From: Smithella sp.
GTDB taxonomy: Bacteria; Desulfobacterota; Syntrophia; Syntrophales; Smithellaceae
Reading direction: 5' to 3'
Assembly (NCBI GenBank): GCA_007244375.1
Contig: SCVW01000048.1
Location: 1-64,000 of the forward strand
DNA: 64,000 nucleotides
Every line of letters begins with the position of its first letter. The stretch's first letter is position 1. The translations under genes and the position numbers were made by a program. Shown piece after piece: positions 18,214 through 26,776 of the stretch. The notes below the pieces were generated by a model that was given only the letters and a program-made list of their open reading frames with translations, made no database searches and was not told the origin of the DNA.

Positions 18214-19478
18214 TGTTCGCCAGTCTCCCCGGACGACATTTTTATTATTTTTACTTTTAGTATCCTTGTCTTGCCAACATCCTCAACAATAAATTTATAG
18301 CCCTCAGAACTCACTTCATCTCCTTTCTCCGGCATTTTTCCAAAAAGGTGCAGAACAAACCCGCCAATAGTATCGAATTCATCTTCAGGTAGTTCGGATT
18401 CGAGAAGTTTATTGCATTGTTCAACCGGCATTTTACCAGCCACGATAATGGTTTGTTCATCAATTTTTTCGCATCCTTCGCAACGAAACTCATCATTACC
18501 GTTAGTTTCTTCAAAAAGATGTTCCAGAATATGCTCCAACGTTATCATTCCTGAAACTCCGCCGTATTCGTCAACCACGATGGCAATCTGCAGGAAGTTT
18601 TTCTGAAAATCATGCAGAAGTCCGTTGATTGTTTTCTGTTCAGGCACAAAATATGGTTTTACCAAAAGATTTTGAATACTGTCCTGTGTTCTTCCTCTCC
18701 AAACATTATTGAGCAAATCGCGGGCAAATAAAATTCCAACAATATTGTCTCTGTCTTCCACATAAATAGGCACACGCTCCTGCCTTGCCCCGGCTATGAA
18801 CTGAAGCATTTCGTTAACCGGCAAATCCAGCGGAAGACAAAACATATCCACACGGGGAACCATTATGTCTGTTACCGGCCTGTCGCCCAGTTCAAATATT
18901 TTATTAATCAATTCCCTTTGCGACTCATCCACAACACCTTCAAGGCTTCCGACATCAATGAGCGTTTTAAACTCATCTTCCATTATAATTTCCGATTCCA
19001 TAGATTTATTCGGACCATAATGCTTCATGAAAAGACCGGAAATTTTCTCCAAGCCTGCAACAACAGGATATTCCACCCTGGAAATAAAGGTAAGCGGAAA
19101 AGAAACAATTGTAGAAATCTGCATCGGATAAGTAACACCGAAAGTCTTAGGAATAGCTTCGCCGATAAACAGCAAAACAACGGTTGTAAAAACTATGGAA
19201 ACCCATTGACCGTTGATTCCCAAAAGCCCGATGAAATAGGAAGCCGCCAGAATGGAAATACTTATATTAACAATTTCGTTACTGGTCACAATTGTAATCA
19301 GCAGACGCCTTTGATTGGAAAGTAACTTAACAACATAATTGAAAAACGGATAGTTGTCCTGTTTCATTTTGTGCAGGTGTAGATCTCTCAGCGAAAGCAG
19401 CGCTGCTTCGGCCGATGAAAAAAATCCGGAAAGCATAAAAAGAATGATCAAGACAACAATATCAGAATTCCAACCCAA
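18210..19478 (-). CDS. CNNM/HlyC-CorC family membrane protein (first of tandem pair)
   Basis: The 422-residue product has the same layout as the following gene: DUF21 membrane domain starting with LSGFFSSAEAALLSLRDLHL (the family's SAAE-like motif), paired CBS domains (VTDIMVPRVDMFCLP, LQIAIVVDEYGGVSGMITLEHI) and a CorC_HlyC C-terminal domain. It starts at a TTG (19478) behind GAGGTG; the next in-frame ATG is inside the first helix. It is probably a divalent-cation efflux or homeostasis protein. CBS domains may sense Mg-ATP, as known for CorC/CNNM. Confidence 0.9.
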   Translation of the reverse strand: MGWNSDIVVLIILFMLSGFFSSAEAALLSLRDLHLHKMKQDNYPFFNYVVKLLSNQRRLLITIVTSNEIVNISISILAASYFIGLLGINGQWVSIVFTTVVLLFIGEAIPKTFGVTYPMQISTIVSFPLTFISRVEYPVVAGLEKISGLFMKHYGPNKSMESEIIMEDEFKTLIDVGSLEGVVDESQRELINKIFELGDRPVTDIMVPRVDMFCLPLDLPVNEMLQFIAGARQERVPIYVEDRDNIVGILFARDLLNNVWRGRTQDSIQNLLVKPYFVPEQKTINGLLHDFQKNFLQIAIVVDEYGGVSGMITLEHILEHLFEETNGNDEFRCEGCEKIDEQTIIVAGKMPVEQCNKLLESELPEDEFDTIGGFVLHLFGKMPEKGDEVSSEGYKFIVEDVGKTRILKVKIIKMSSGETGEQ

Positions 19479-19587
19479 TTATTTGCCACCTCACCTCTTG
19501 TTATTATAGCTTAATTTAACAGATTATAGAGAAAAAAGAAACTGTACACTCCTAAACGCTTCTTTTGAAAAAGATTTTAATTGTCCA

Positions 19588-19616
19588 TTGACAGTAAAAA
19601 ACATTCTTTCTATACT
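19588..19616 (+). promoter_or_regulatory. Sigma70-type promoter upstream of the DUF4197 gene
   Basis: TTGACA (19588-19593), 17-bp spacer, TATACT (19611-19616). Transcription from it would run through the inverted-repeat element at 19620-19743 before reaching the gene at 19803. Confidence 0.7.
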
Positions 19617-19619
19617 TCC

Positions 19620-19743
19620 ATACCAAGTCGCCTTCTTCGGCTAACTTCGTTGGCATCGCCGTCGGCTTCCTCAACGTATCATCATATACGCCTGCGGAGC
19701 CTCCTCCTTGCCGCCTCGTTACCCTTTGAAGCCAGCTTGGTAT
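19620..19743. repeat. Inverted-repeat dispersed element, copy A
   Basis: A 124-bp element with ends ATACCAAG/CTTGGTAT. The internal blocks GGCTAACTTCGTTGGCATCG, TCGGCTTCCTCAACGTAT and CCTCCTCCTTGCCGCCTCGTT are shared with the copy at 46228-46349 and, in reverse, with copies at 22854, 26370 and 50831. It lies within the likely 5' leader of the DUF4197 gene. Confidence 0.85.
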
Positions 19744-19802
19744 AAGAAAAAAAAGCCGTCTTTTATTTTCTCCATTAAGACCATTTGAGGGAGGATTGCA
19801 TT

Positions 19803-20540
19803 ATGAAAAAAAAATATATCTTGTTAAGCCTTTTATTAGTATTTTTCATTCGTTCATACAGCCATGCTTCTTTTCTGGATATGCTTAAAGATACACTCAA
19901 CACTATGACGGCAACCTCCTCCGGCAGCAGCTCAAAAGTCGATCTGGGACTCAAAGAAGCGCTGAATGTCGGCATAAAAAACACCATAAATTATCTGGGG
20001 AAAAATGACGGATATTTTGCCAATGCCGCTGTAAAGATATTGTTGCCGGAAAAGGTTAGAAATTTAGATCCTGCTTTGCGCAGTCTCGGTTACGGACCGC
20101 AAATAGATGAATTCACACTCAGCATGAATAGAGCCGCGGAAAAAGCCGCTCCGCTGGCGGCGGATATTTTCTCGACAGCGATTACGGAAATGAGTTTCGA
20201 CGATGCCAATAAAATTCTGCGCGGTGGTAATACGGCTGCGACGGATTATCTCAAGGCAAAAACGTACAACAAGTTGCTGGAAAAATTTCAGCCGACAGTG
20301 CGCAAAACTATGAGCGAATACAAGGTAACTCAGAAATACGATGTACTTAATGAAAAAGTAAAGAAACTGCCTTTAATCGGCCAATCTACAAATCTGGACG
20401 TAAACAGATATGTTTCATCCAAGGCACTTGACGGATTATTTTCCGTTTTAGCCAAAGAAGAAACCAATATCCGTACTAATCCCCAAGCAAGGGTAACGGA
20501 ATTATTAAAAGAAGTTTTTAAACAATCTGCTAATAATTGA
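19803..20540 (+). CDS. DUF4197 secreted or periplasmic protein
   Basis: A 245-residue protein with an N-terminal signal peptide ([21 protein letters not shown]), so it is exported. The rest matches DUF4197: [70 protein letters not shown] and [16 protein letters not shown]. The fold is mostly helical and the function is unknown. The ATG at 19803 has a GGAGG site 7 nt upstream; a TTG at 19785 would put the ribosome site inside the gene. It is followed 34 nt later by purD. Confidence 0.9.
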   Translation: MKKKYILLSLLLVFFIRSYSHASFLDMLKDTLNTMTATSSGSSSKVDLGLKEALNVGIKNTINYLGKNDGYFANAAVKILLPEKVRNLDPALRSLGYGPQIDEFTLSMNRAAEKAAPLAADIFSTAITEMSFDDANKILRGGNTAATDYLKAKTYNKLLEKFQPTVRKTMSEYKVTQKYDVLNEKVKKLPLIGQSTNLDVNRYVSSKALDGLFSVLAKEETNIRTNPQARVTELLKEVFKQSANN

Positions 20541-20574
20541 TACCATTTCATAAATCATATAGGAGATTTTAAAT

Positions 20575-21903
20575 ATGCCCAATATACTGCTGATAGGAAA
20601 CGGTGCCCGCGAACACGCGCTTGCCGAAGCGATTACACGATCCCCGCAAAAACCTCAGTTATTTTCTTTCATGAAATCAAACAATCCCGGTATTGCCTCT
20701 CTTTCAGTAAAAACAATGCCGGGCAGTTATTCCGATCTTGAGGCAATTACGGAGTTTACAAAGCAAAATAAAATCGAGCTTGCTGTCATCGGCCCGGAAG
20801 ATCCTCTCAACAATGGTGTAGTCGATGCTCTGGTTAAAATAAATATCCCCTCCGTCGGACCTACAAAGAGCCTTGCCATGCTGGAAACTTCCAAATCGTT
20901 TACCAGAAATCTGGTGAGCAAATATAATATTCCCGGAAATCCGAGGTTCAAAGTATTTACAACTATCAACGGAGTGGAAAGATTCCTGAATGAACTGGAA
21001 GGAATTGTTCTCAAACCAGATGGATTAACCGGCGGCAAAGGGGTGCAGGTTCAAGGAGACCATTTTGAAACAAAAAAAGACGCCTTAAAGCTGTGCGAAC
21101 AAATACTGGCAGGAGATTCCTCGCTGGTCATCGAAGAAAAATTCGATGGTGAAGAGTTTTCCTTGCAATGCATGTGCGATGGAAAGAACGTAGTTGCTAC
21201 GCCGCTGGTACAGGACCACAAAAGAAGATTTGACGGAGACAAAGGACCAAACACCGGCGGAATGGGCTCTTATTCTCTGCCCGATCATTCCATGCCTTTT
21301 TTAAAGCCAAAGGATTTGCAGGATGGACTGGAAATTACCCGTCAGGTGGCGGCGGCACTTTGGAAAGAAACCGGCAGTCCGTATAAAGGCGTCATGTATG
21401 GCGGATTTATCGCCACTAAAGACGGCGTTAAACTTCTGGAATACAACGCGCGGTTTGGCGATCCCGAAGCAATGAACATTCTGCCTCTTTTGAAAACTGA
21501 TTTTGTGGAAGTCTGCCGACACATTATTGCCGGAACACTCGATAAAATAAAAATTGAATTCGAACACAAAGCAACTGTTTGTAAATACGTTGTGCCGAAA
21601 GGTTATGGGCTCCCTGCCGATCATCCAGATGCCGCGTCGTCGAAAGCCAGGATTGAAGTGGGAGACGTCGGTAAAGCTCGTCTTTACTACTCATCAGTGG
21701 ATAAAAAAGAAGATGGTTTGTATCTGAGTTCCTCGCGCGCTATCGGTATTGTCGGAATCGCCGACAATTTAACCGAAGCGCGAAAAATAGCGGAAGAAGG
21801 TGTCAAAGCCGTCAAAGGACCTGTAGCATACCGAGCTGATATCGGCACAGACGCGCTTATCCAAAAACGAATCGATCATATGACTAAGATACGCAAAAAT
21901 TGA
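20575..21903 (+). CDS. purD: Phosphoribosylamine-glycine ligase (GAR synthetase)
   Basis: An ATP-grasp ligase making glycinamide ribonucleotide from phosphoribosylamine, glycine and ATP, the second step of purine synthesis. The 442 residues show the N-terminal ILLIGNGAREHALA motif, VIGPEDPLNNGVVDAL, the ATP-grasp lid GIVLKPDGLTGGKGVQV near residue 150, and the metal-binding ARFGDPEAMNILPLL. TGGMGSYS is also present. The domain order is standard. It has a TAGGAG ribosome site and sits between the DUF4197 and nitroreductase genes, away from the other purine genes at 31.8-34.4 kb. Confidence 0.96.
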   Translation: MPNILLIGNGAREHALAEAITRSPQKPQLFSFMKSNNPGIASLSVKTMPGSYSDLEAITEFTKQNKIELAVIGPEDPLNNGVVDALVKINIPSVGPTKSLAMLETSKSFTRNLVSKYNIPGNPRFKVFTTINGVERFLNELEGIVLKPDGLTGGKGVQVQGDHFETKKDALKLCEQILAGDSSLVIEEKFDGEEFSLQCMCDGKNVVATPLVQDHKRRFDGDKGPNTGGMGSYSLPDHSMPFLKPKDLQDGLEITRQVAAALWKETGSPYKGVMYGGFIATKDGVKLLEYNARFGDPEAMNILPLLKTDFVEVCRHIIAGTLDKIKIEFEHKATVCKYVVPKGYGLPADHPDAASSKARIEVGDVGKARLYYSSVDKKEDGLYLSSSRAIGIVGIADNLTEARKIAEEGVKAVKGPVAYRADIGTDALIQKRIDHMTKIRKN

Positions 21904-21928
21904 TCATTGGAGCAAAGGAGGATAACAA

Positions 21929-22801
21929 ATGTTATTCAGTGAACCTGTTGAGAACATTATCCGCCGGCGTAAATCGATCAGAACCTATTTAGATACTTCT
22001 ATAGAAGAAAACAAAAAAGAAGCTTTAAACAAGTTCGTTTCCGAAAATGTAGCAGGACCATTCGGAACTAAATCCCGCTTTATTTTTATAACCGCCACAA
22101 AGCAGGACAAAGACGCGTTGAAAAGCTTAATCACTTACGGAATGATAAAAAAACCGACAGGATTTATCATTGGCGCTGTCGAAAATAAATCTCACAACCT
22201 GGAGGATTTCGGTTATCTGATGGAGAAAAATATTCTGCTGGCAACCGACCTGGGATGGGGAACCTGTTGGTTGGGGGGAACATTCAGCACCAGCCGCTTC
22301 GCACAAAAGATAGACCTGCAAAACAATGAAGTCCTGCCTGCTGTAACGCCAGTGGGTTACGCCATGCCCAGAATGACAACAATCGATTCCATAATCCGCA
22401 ATTCCCTAGGAGCAGACAAGCGCAAGCCGTGGAGTTCTCTGTTTTTCAACAAAGATTACAAACCGCTTTCCGTCGAGCAGGCCGGCCGTTACGCCACACC
22501 ACTGGAAATGGTACGTCTTGCGCCTTCAGCCACTAATTTTCAACCCTGGCGTATTATAAAGGCGTCCGAACCGGATGTGTTTCATTTTTACTTAAGACGC
22601 GCGCCAGGCCTGAAACAATTATTTTCCATAAAATCAGACTTGCAGCGCATAGATATGGGCATTGCCATGTGTCATTTTGAACTTACGGCAGATGAAAAAG
22701 GTTTAAAAGGAAAGTGGAATATCAACAATCCGCTTTTAAAAGGCATGGTTGATAAACTGGAATTTATCGCCACCTGGATCGGCAGCAATCAAGTTATGTA
22801 G
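21929..22801 (+). CDS. Nitroreductase-family protein
   Basis: A 290-residue flavin protein of the nitroreductase superfamily. It opens with NIIRRRKSIRTY (FMN-phosphate-contacting Arg pair), has DLGWGTCWLGGTF in the middle and a second half with VRLAPSATNFQPWRII, the SA-N-QPW signature. The extended length and split signature resemble the putative TM-nitroreductase group (PF14512). The substrate is unknown. A strong AAGGAGG site precedes the ATG at 21929. It lies 25 nt after purD and is likely co-transcribed with it. Confidence 0.87.
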   Translation: MLFSEPVENIIRRRKSIRTYLDTSIEENKKEALNKFVSENVAGPFGTKSRFIFITATKQDKDALKSLITYGMIKKPTGFIIGAVENKSHNLEDFGYLMEKNILLATDLGWGTCWLGGTFSTSRFAQKIDLQNNEVLPAVTPVGYAMPRMTTIDSIIRNSLGADKRKPWSSLFFNKDYKPLSVEQAGRYATPLEMVRLAPSATNFQPWRIIKASEPDVFHFYLRRAPGLKQLFSIKSDLQRIDMGIAMCHFELTADEKGLKGKWNINNPLLKGMVDKLEFIATWIGSNQVM

Positions 22802-22853
22802 ATGGGACAAAAATAGCGGTTCCAGAATTAATAAAAATTATCAGCAAGATATT

Positions 22854-22999
22854 ATTCCATTTTGAGTTCAAGATGATACCAAGGCGGCAAGGAGGAGGAT
22901 CCGCATGCGTATTATACATACGTTGAGGAAGCTGACGACCCCGGCCTTCGCCGGGGCAGGCTGTGCCAACACAGGTAGCGCTTGAAGGCGGAATGGAAT
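22854..22999. repeat. Inverted-repeat dispersed element, copy B
   Basis: Outer arms ATTCCAT (22854) and ATGGAAT (22999) continue inward as TTCAAG/CTTGAA. Inside are ATACCAAGGCGGCAAGGAGG, GCGTATTATACATACGTTGA and a strong hairpin CCCCGGCCTTCGCCGGGG. It fills the gap between two convergent genes and may terminate both. Confidence 0.85.
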
Positions 23000-23002
23000 T
23001 TA

Positions 23003-24055
23003 TCAGTAACGCGTTACATGATGTTCAGTAAGGCCGAAGAAATTCGCCATCGTATATATCCGGTTGTTATCATCCCTGAATCTGCCGCTGTAAATACCAA
23101 ACGGCTGATGGAAATCTGAAACCAGGAATCCGGCATTAATCTTCTCTGCTCTCTGACCGGAGGATGTAAATAACAGTTCCAAACTTCCATCCGTTGTTTT
23201 TATTTTCCATGGACGCATTATATTTTCTTCCTCAAATTCAAAGCGCACAGCTTTCAGGCAATAAATTTTCCCGCCAACCCACATGCAGTTTTCATTAAAA
23301 TCTTCGTCATCGGTTATCATGTTCTGACAAAGATTGAAGGCCAATAGTTCTCCGTATTCATCATAACCGGCGGATGTCGCCCATTTCCAGAAACTGGAAT
23401 AAGGATAATATGTTTTTTGTTCATCAATTAAAGCGACATCGCGTTTTCTGTCAATTACAATTTCTTGATTCCCCAATTTAATCACACCTTCAGCCGGGGC
23501 AGCTACCTTATGCGTGTAAAACGGCCTGAATGGTGTAATCGGAGAAACCTGGACAAGAGGCTCGATGGTTTTCAAGTCCTCTAAAATCTTAATTTCTCCT
23601 TTTACGGCGGGAAGACCTTTTTTGCCTTCAATATCGATGACGATTTTGTGATATCCATCTTTAAGACGGTTTTCAAAATACAGCCAGTAGCCTTTTTTCT
23701 TAAATTCACAGCTGTCATCATAAACCTGTCCGGCAATGCGCGATGCCTTGCCCGGCAACTGCACACTGTGTTCGAAACGGTTATTGGCTATCCTGTCATA
23801 GGCATAGAAAAAGGAAACACCCATAAATTTAGCATCAAAAATAACCATTCCGAAATAATGAGTGGGGGTAATAATACCGTAGTGCTGCCATTCTTTGAGG
23901 CGGAATTTTTTCCAGAAAGCAGGAACTTTGGAGGAAGAGGAATACAGAGGTGCATCGAGAATATTTACATTCCGAAAAGGTGTCCGAAAAGTCCCGAAGT
24001 TAATCTTTCCGTCATTCTCCACCATTTTTTCAGGAGCGGGAATTACTTTTCTCAT
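23003..24055 (-). CDS. DUF2804 family protein
   Basis: A 350-residue protein of the DUF2804 family (PF10974). It has no signal peptide or membrane helices. Features seen are the opening PAPEKMVENDGKINFGTF, FWKKFRLKEWQHYGI, a WVGGKIYCLKAVRFEF strand, and the C-terminal FGIYSGRFRDDNNR. The aromatic-rich, beta-strand-rich composition suggests a beta-barrel or lipocalin-like body, which is inference. Function is unknown. It follows the cyclophilin gene by 31 nt with its own GGGGGGAG ribosome site, so the two are probably one transcript. Confidence 0.85.
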   Translation of the reverse strand: MRKVIPAPEKMVENDGKINFGTFRTPFRNVNILDAPLYSSSSKVPAFWKKFRLKEWQHYGIITPTHYFGMVIFDAKFMGVSFFYAYDRIANNRFEHSVQLPGKASRIAGQVYDDSCEFKKKGYWLYFENRLKDGYHKIVIDIEGKKGLPAVKGEIKILEDLKTIEPLVQVSPITPFRPFYTHKVAAPAEGVIKLGNQEIVIDRKRDVALIDEQKTYYPYSSFWKWATSAGYDEYGELLAFNLCQNMITDDEDFNENCMWVGGKIYCLKAVRFEFEEENIMRPWKIKTTDGSLELLFTSSGQRAEKINAGFLVSDFHQPFGIYSGRFRDDNNRIYTMANFFGLTEHHVTRY

Positions 24056-24086
24056 ATTACTCCCCCCGTATAAATTTTAATACTGC

Positions 24087-24635
24087 TTATTTCGAAGTCT
24101 TTGGCGCCTTCGCGAGCTTGGGGAATCTCTCGTCCAGTATTGCGTCCCATTTTTTAATCATAGAACCGATATTCTCCATAAGTTCCGCAATATCGCCTTC
24201 TATCGTAACAGAAAGGATTTTGTCGCCCTGAACAATTTTATTGACAACGTTCTGATCATCTTCGCTTATCACTTCACCGAACACTGTGTGCTTGCCATCC
24301 AGCCACGGTGTTTCCACATGCGTGATAAAAAACTGACTGCCGTTGGTTTGCGGTCCGGCATTAGCCATGGAAAGAACCCCCGGTTTGCTGTGCAGTAATC
24401 CATCAACAAATTCATCAGGAAACCTGTATCCGGGACCGCCACGTCCATCACCGTAAGGACATCCGCCCTGAATCATGAAATTGGAAATAACCCTGTGAAA
24501 ATTTAAGCCGTCATAATAACCGCGACGCGCCAGATTTACAAAATTTCCCACGGTAATCGGTGTCTGATCGGCAAAAAGTTTTAAGTTAATTGTTCCTTTG
24601 TTTGTTTTCATAACCGCTTTTATATCTTTTTTCAT
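24087..24635 (-). CDS. Cyclophilin-type peptidyl-prolyl isomerase
   Basis: A 182-residue cytoplasmic cyclophilin; no signal peptide. Core motifs are [38 protein letters not shown] (catalytic Arg and Phe/Met/Gln set), [26 protein letters not shown] and [12 protein letters not shown]. It catalyses cis-trans isomerisation at prolines. A C-terminal extension of about 25 residues ([15 protein letters not shown]) goes beyond the minimal domain. It has a TAGGAG ribosome site and a promoter just upstream. Confidence 0.95.
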   Translation of the reverse strand: MKKDIKAVMKTNKGTINLKLFADQTPITVGNFVNLARRGYYDGLNFHRVISNFMIQGGCPYGDGRGGPGYRFPDEFVDGLLHSKPGVLSMANAGPQTNGSQFFITHVETPWLDGKHTVFGEVISEDDQNVVNKIVQGDKILSVTIEGDIAELMENIGSMIKKWDAILDERFPKLAKAPKTSK

Positions 24636-24678
24636 TTTAATCTCCTAAAGCTCTCGTGTAAGCATTAATTTAAATATT

Positions 24679-24707
24679 TATGTAAAGATTACGGGTTAAT
24701 AAGTCAA
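24679..24707 (-). promoter_or_regulatory. Promoter of the cyclophilin-DUF2804 unit
   Basis: On the minus strand TTGACT (24702-24707), 17 bp, then TACATA (24679-24684), about 45 nt before the start codon. Confidence 0.5.
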
Positions 24708-24755
24708 GCTAAAAAGGGCATTTTTTATTCCACACTTAAGCGCTGCAACTTTTCA

Positions 24756-24785
24756 TTGACGCACAATGATGTTTTTCCTTATATT
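24756..24785 (+). promoter_or_regulatory. Promoter of the KdtA-like gene
   Basis: TTGACG (24756-24761), 18 bp, TATATT (24780-24785), divergent from the cyclophilin promoter. Confidence 0.45.
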
Positions 24786-24850
24786 CAATAATTAAGTAAA
24801 GAACGCTTCATCCAATCTTTTTTACAGAATAAGTATCGGAAAGTGAAAAT

Positions 24851-26257
24851 TTGTTTTTTAAACGCCTGATTAAGACCATTGTGATGAAATATTTATTGAA
24901 TCCGGATGTGCTGGACTCTACATCTGTATGGGCTGTATTTGTGAAGAGACTATGCTTCAAGCTGATGCTTATTAAAGGTCATATTACAAATTACCGGGAC
25001 GGGTTTTACCAGGTAAACGACTTGCTGGCAATCATCGGCTATATTCCTTTGAAAACGCACCGTTTGATTGATCAGTCACAGGGAACGATTCTGATATCTG
25101 CCCTGGGTTTTGGCGAAATTGTTAATAGCATTAGTTTAATCAGGGGAATTCAAACTCTTTCTTCCTATTCCATAGTCATTATTTCCAGGCAACCGCAACT
25201 GGCCCGTCAATTGACTCTATCCATGGGATTATCTGTGGTTGCCCTTCCTTACCCTTATCAATTTTGTATATGGCGTCCGTTTATCTCGTACTGGCTCAAC
25301 AAACTCAAACCTGTTTCCATTTTATGCATCGAAAATATGATAGAGATAAGAGCAGACATGCTCGAAATGGCAAAAGCAAGGCACAATACTTCTGTCTTAC
25401 TAATCAATGCCCATGCTTACAGGAAAAGTCCTTTTTTATGGCACATACTCGAAGAAACCAAGGATCAAAATAAGCGCAGATTCAAATGTGTGGATATAGC
25501 CGGGGTGGTTTCAGAGGAAGCCAGAAAATATCTGCTCGGATACGGTGTTTCTGACAGCAATATTATCATGGTTAATAATTTAAAATTTGATACCGCAAAG
25601 CATCCTGTCAAAATCGAAGATAATGAAAAAATCCGACAACAACTCGGTATTCCCAGTGATGCACAGGTTTTGATTTGCGGAAGTGTTCATCCCGGGGAAG
25701 AGGCAATTCTTTTAAACGCTTTCAGAGACGTAATCAGCCGTCCGGGCCATTTGGAATTGAAAAACATCAGACTTATCATCGCTCCAAGAGAATTATACAC
25801 CCTTGACCCCATAATAAAATCCATCAAAAGTCTTGGATTCTCGATTGCGCTAAAGACGGCATCTCCACCTATATCCAGGGATAGTCATACAATCGTAATA
25901 GTAGATACAATCGGTGAATTAAAGGCTATATACTCCATAGCCGATGTTGTTATTGTAGCCGGGAGCATGCTGGATCATTTAATTGGACATAATCCTATTG
26001 AACCGGCAATTCTGGGCAAACCTATTATAGTAGGACATTATATGTCATCTTTCAAAGATATAATGGATAAGTTCCTTCAGCGAAATGCGATAATTCAATT
26101 ACAGAACACGGAAGAATTGGCCGACCAGGTAGCCATACTGTTCGAACATCCGGAAATCAGGGAGCGCATGGGTTCTCTTGCGAAAGCTGTCGTAGATGAG
26201 TGTAGCGGTGCAACAGAAAAATATCTGGATATACTTGGCAGACTATTACCAAAATAA
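24851..26257 (+). CDS. Divergent KdtA/WaaA-like Kdo transferase
   Basis: A 468-residue protein with the two-domain layout of GT30 Kdo transferases, which add Kdo to lipid A at the inner membrane. The C-terminal half is convincing: MVNNLKFD, ICGSVHPGEEAILL, LIIAPREL, IVDTIGELKAIYSIADVVIV, and GHNPIEPAILGKPIIVG. The N-terminal half has the expected order, but the usual E-T-E-W-P-N catalytic block reads CIENMIEIRADML, and the N-terminal membrane anchor is changed. It may transfer another sugar or be a paralogue of a true waaA elsewhere. The start is unclear: a TTG at 24851 has a GGAAAG site, while the ATG at 24884 has none obvious. Confidence 0.78.
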   Translation: MFFKRLIKTIVMKYLLNPDVLDSTSVWAVFVKRLCFKLMLIKGHITNYRDGFYQVNDLLAIIGYIPLKTHRLIDQSQGTILISALGFGEIVNSISLIRGIQTLSSYSIVIISRQPQLARQLTLSMGLSVVALPYPYQFCIWRPFISYWLNKLKPVSILCIENMIEIRADMLEMAKARHNTSVLLINAHAYRKSPFLWHILEETKDQNKRRFKCVDIAGVVSEEARKYLLGYGVSDSNIIMVNNLKFDTAKHPVKIEDNEKIRQQLGIPSDAQVLICGSVHPGEEAILLNAFRDVISRPGHLELKNIRLIIAPRELYTLDPIIKSIKSLGFSIALKTASPPISRDSHTIVIVDTIGELKAIYSIADVVIVAGSMLDHLIGHNPIEPAILGKPIIVGHYMSSFKDIMDKFLQRNAIIQLQNTEELADQVAILFEHPEIRERMGSLAKAVVDECSGATEKYLDILGRLLPK

Positions 26258-26320
26258 TTTATAGAAAATGGGCCACGTAGATAGTCTTCGTTCGGGCGAG
26301 TCTTTTGTCTTGTCTTATTT

Positions 26321-26360
26321 GTTTCTGGATTCCCGCCAGAACCATGCGGGAATGACAGTA
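26321..26360. repeat. Short palindromic dispersed repeat
   Basis: TGGATTCCCGCC, a short loop, then ATGCGGGAATGACA: a small palindrome of a form common between proteobacterial genes. It lies after the KdtA-like gene. Confidence 0.5.
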
Positions 26361-26369
26361 CACATTATA

Positions 26370-26515
26370 ATTCCATTTCCAATTCAAAGATGATACCGCG
26401 GCGGCAAGAAGGAGACGCCGGAGACGTATAAATAATACGTTGAGAACGCCAACGCCCCCGGCCTGCGCCGGGGCAGGCTCCGCCAACAAAGGTAGCGCTT
26501 GAATTGGAATGGAAT
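26370..26515. repeat. Inverted-repeat dispersed element, copy C
   Basis: Outer arms ATTCCATTTCCAATTCAA and TTGAATTGGAATGGAAT match almost perfectly. Inside are ATACCGCGGCGGCAAGAAGG, ATAATACGTTGAGAACGCCA and a CCCCGGCCTGCGCCGGGG hairpin. Its right end touches the duplicated AICAR transformylase fragment, so it marks the left border of the biosynthetic island. Confidence 0.87.
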
Positions 26516-26722
26516 TAGTGGTGAAACAGACGCAGACCACAGAAGGCCATCACAATTCCATATTTGTTGCAGGAGTCAATGACCTGCTGGTCGCGGATGA
26601 AACCACCCGGCTCGACAACGGCTGTCACGCCGCTACAGCGGGCACTTTCAATATTGTCGCCGAACGGGAAAACGCGTCGCTGCCCAGGCAAACACCGCTA
26701 ACCTTGCTCAGTCATTTTTCCC
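26515..26722 (-). pseudogene. Duplicated, frameshifted 3' end of the AICAR transformylase gene
   Basis: About 205 nt match the last part of the gene at 31829-33007, ending in the same GLRLFHH stop context. A one-base deletion in the GGGAAAA run near 26670 breaks the frame after GVCLGSDAF, and further substitutions are scattered through it (about nine in ten bases agree by eye). The fragment is not a functional gene. It forms a direct repeat with the intact gene across about 5.3 kb. Confidence 0.92.
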
Positions 26723-26776
26723 CTGTACTAATTTTTTCTATTTCTTTTTGAACAGCGCCTGCCAAGAAAGTTTTTA

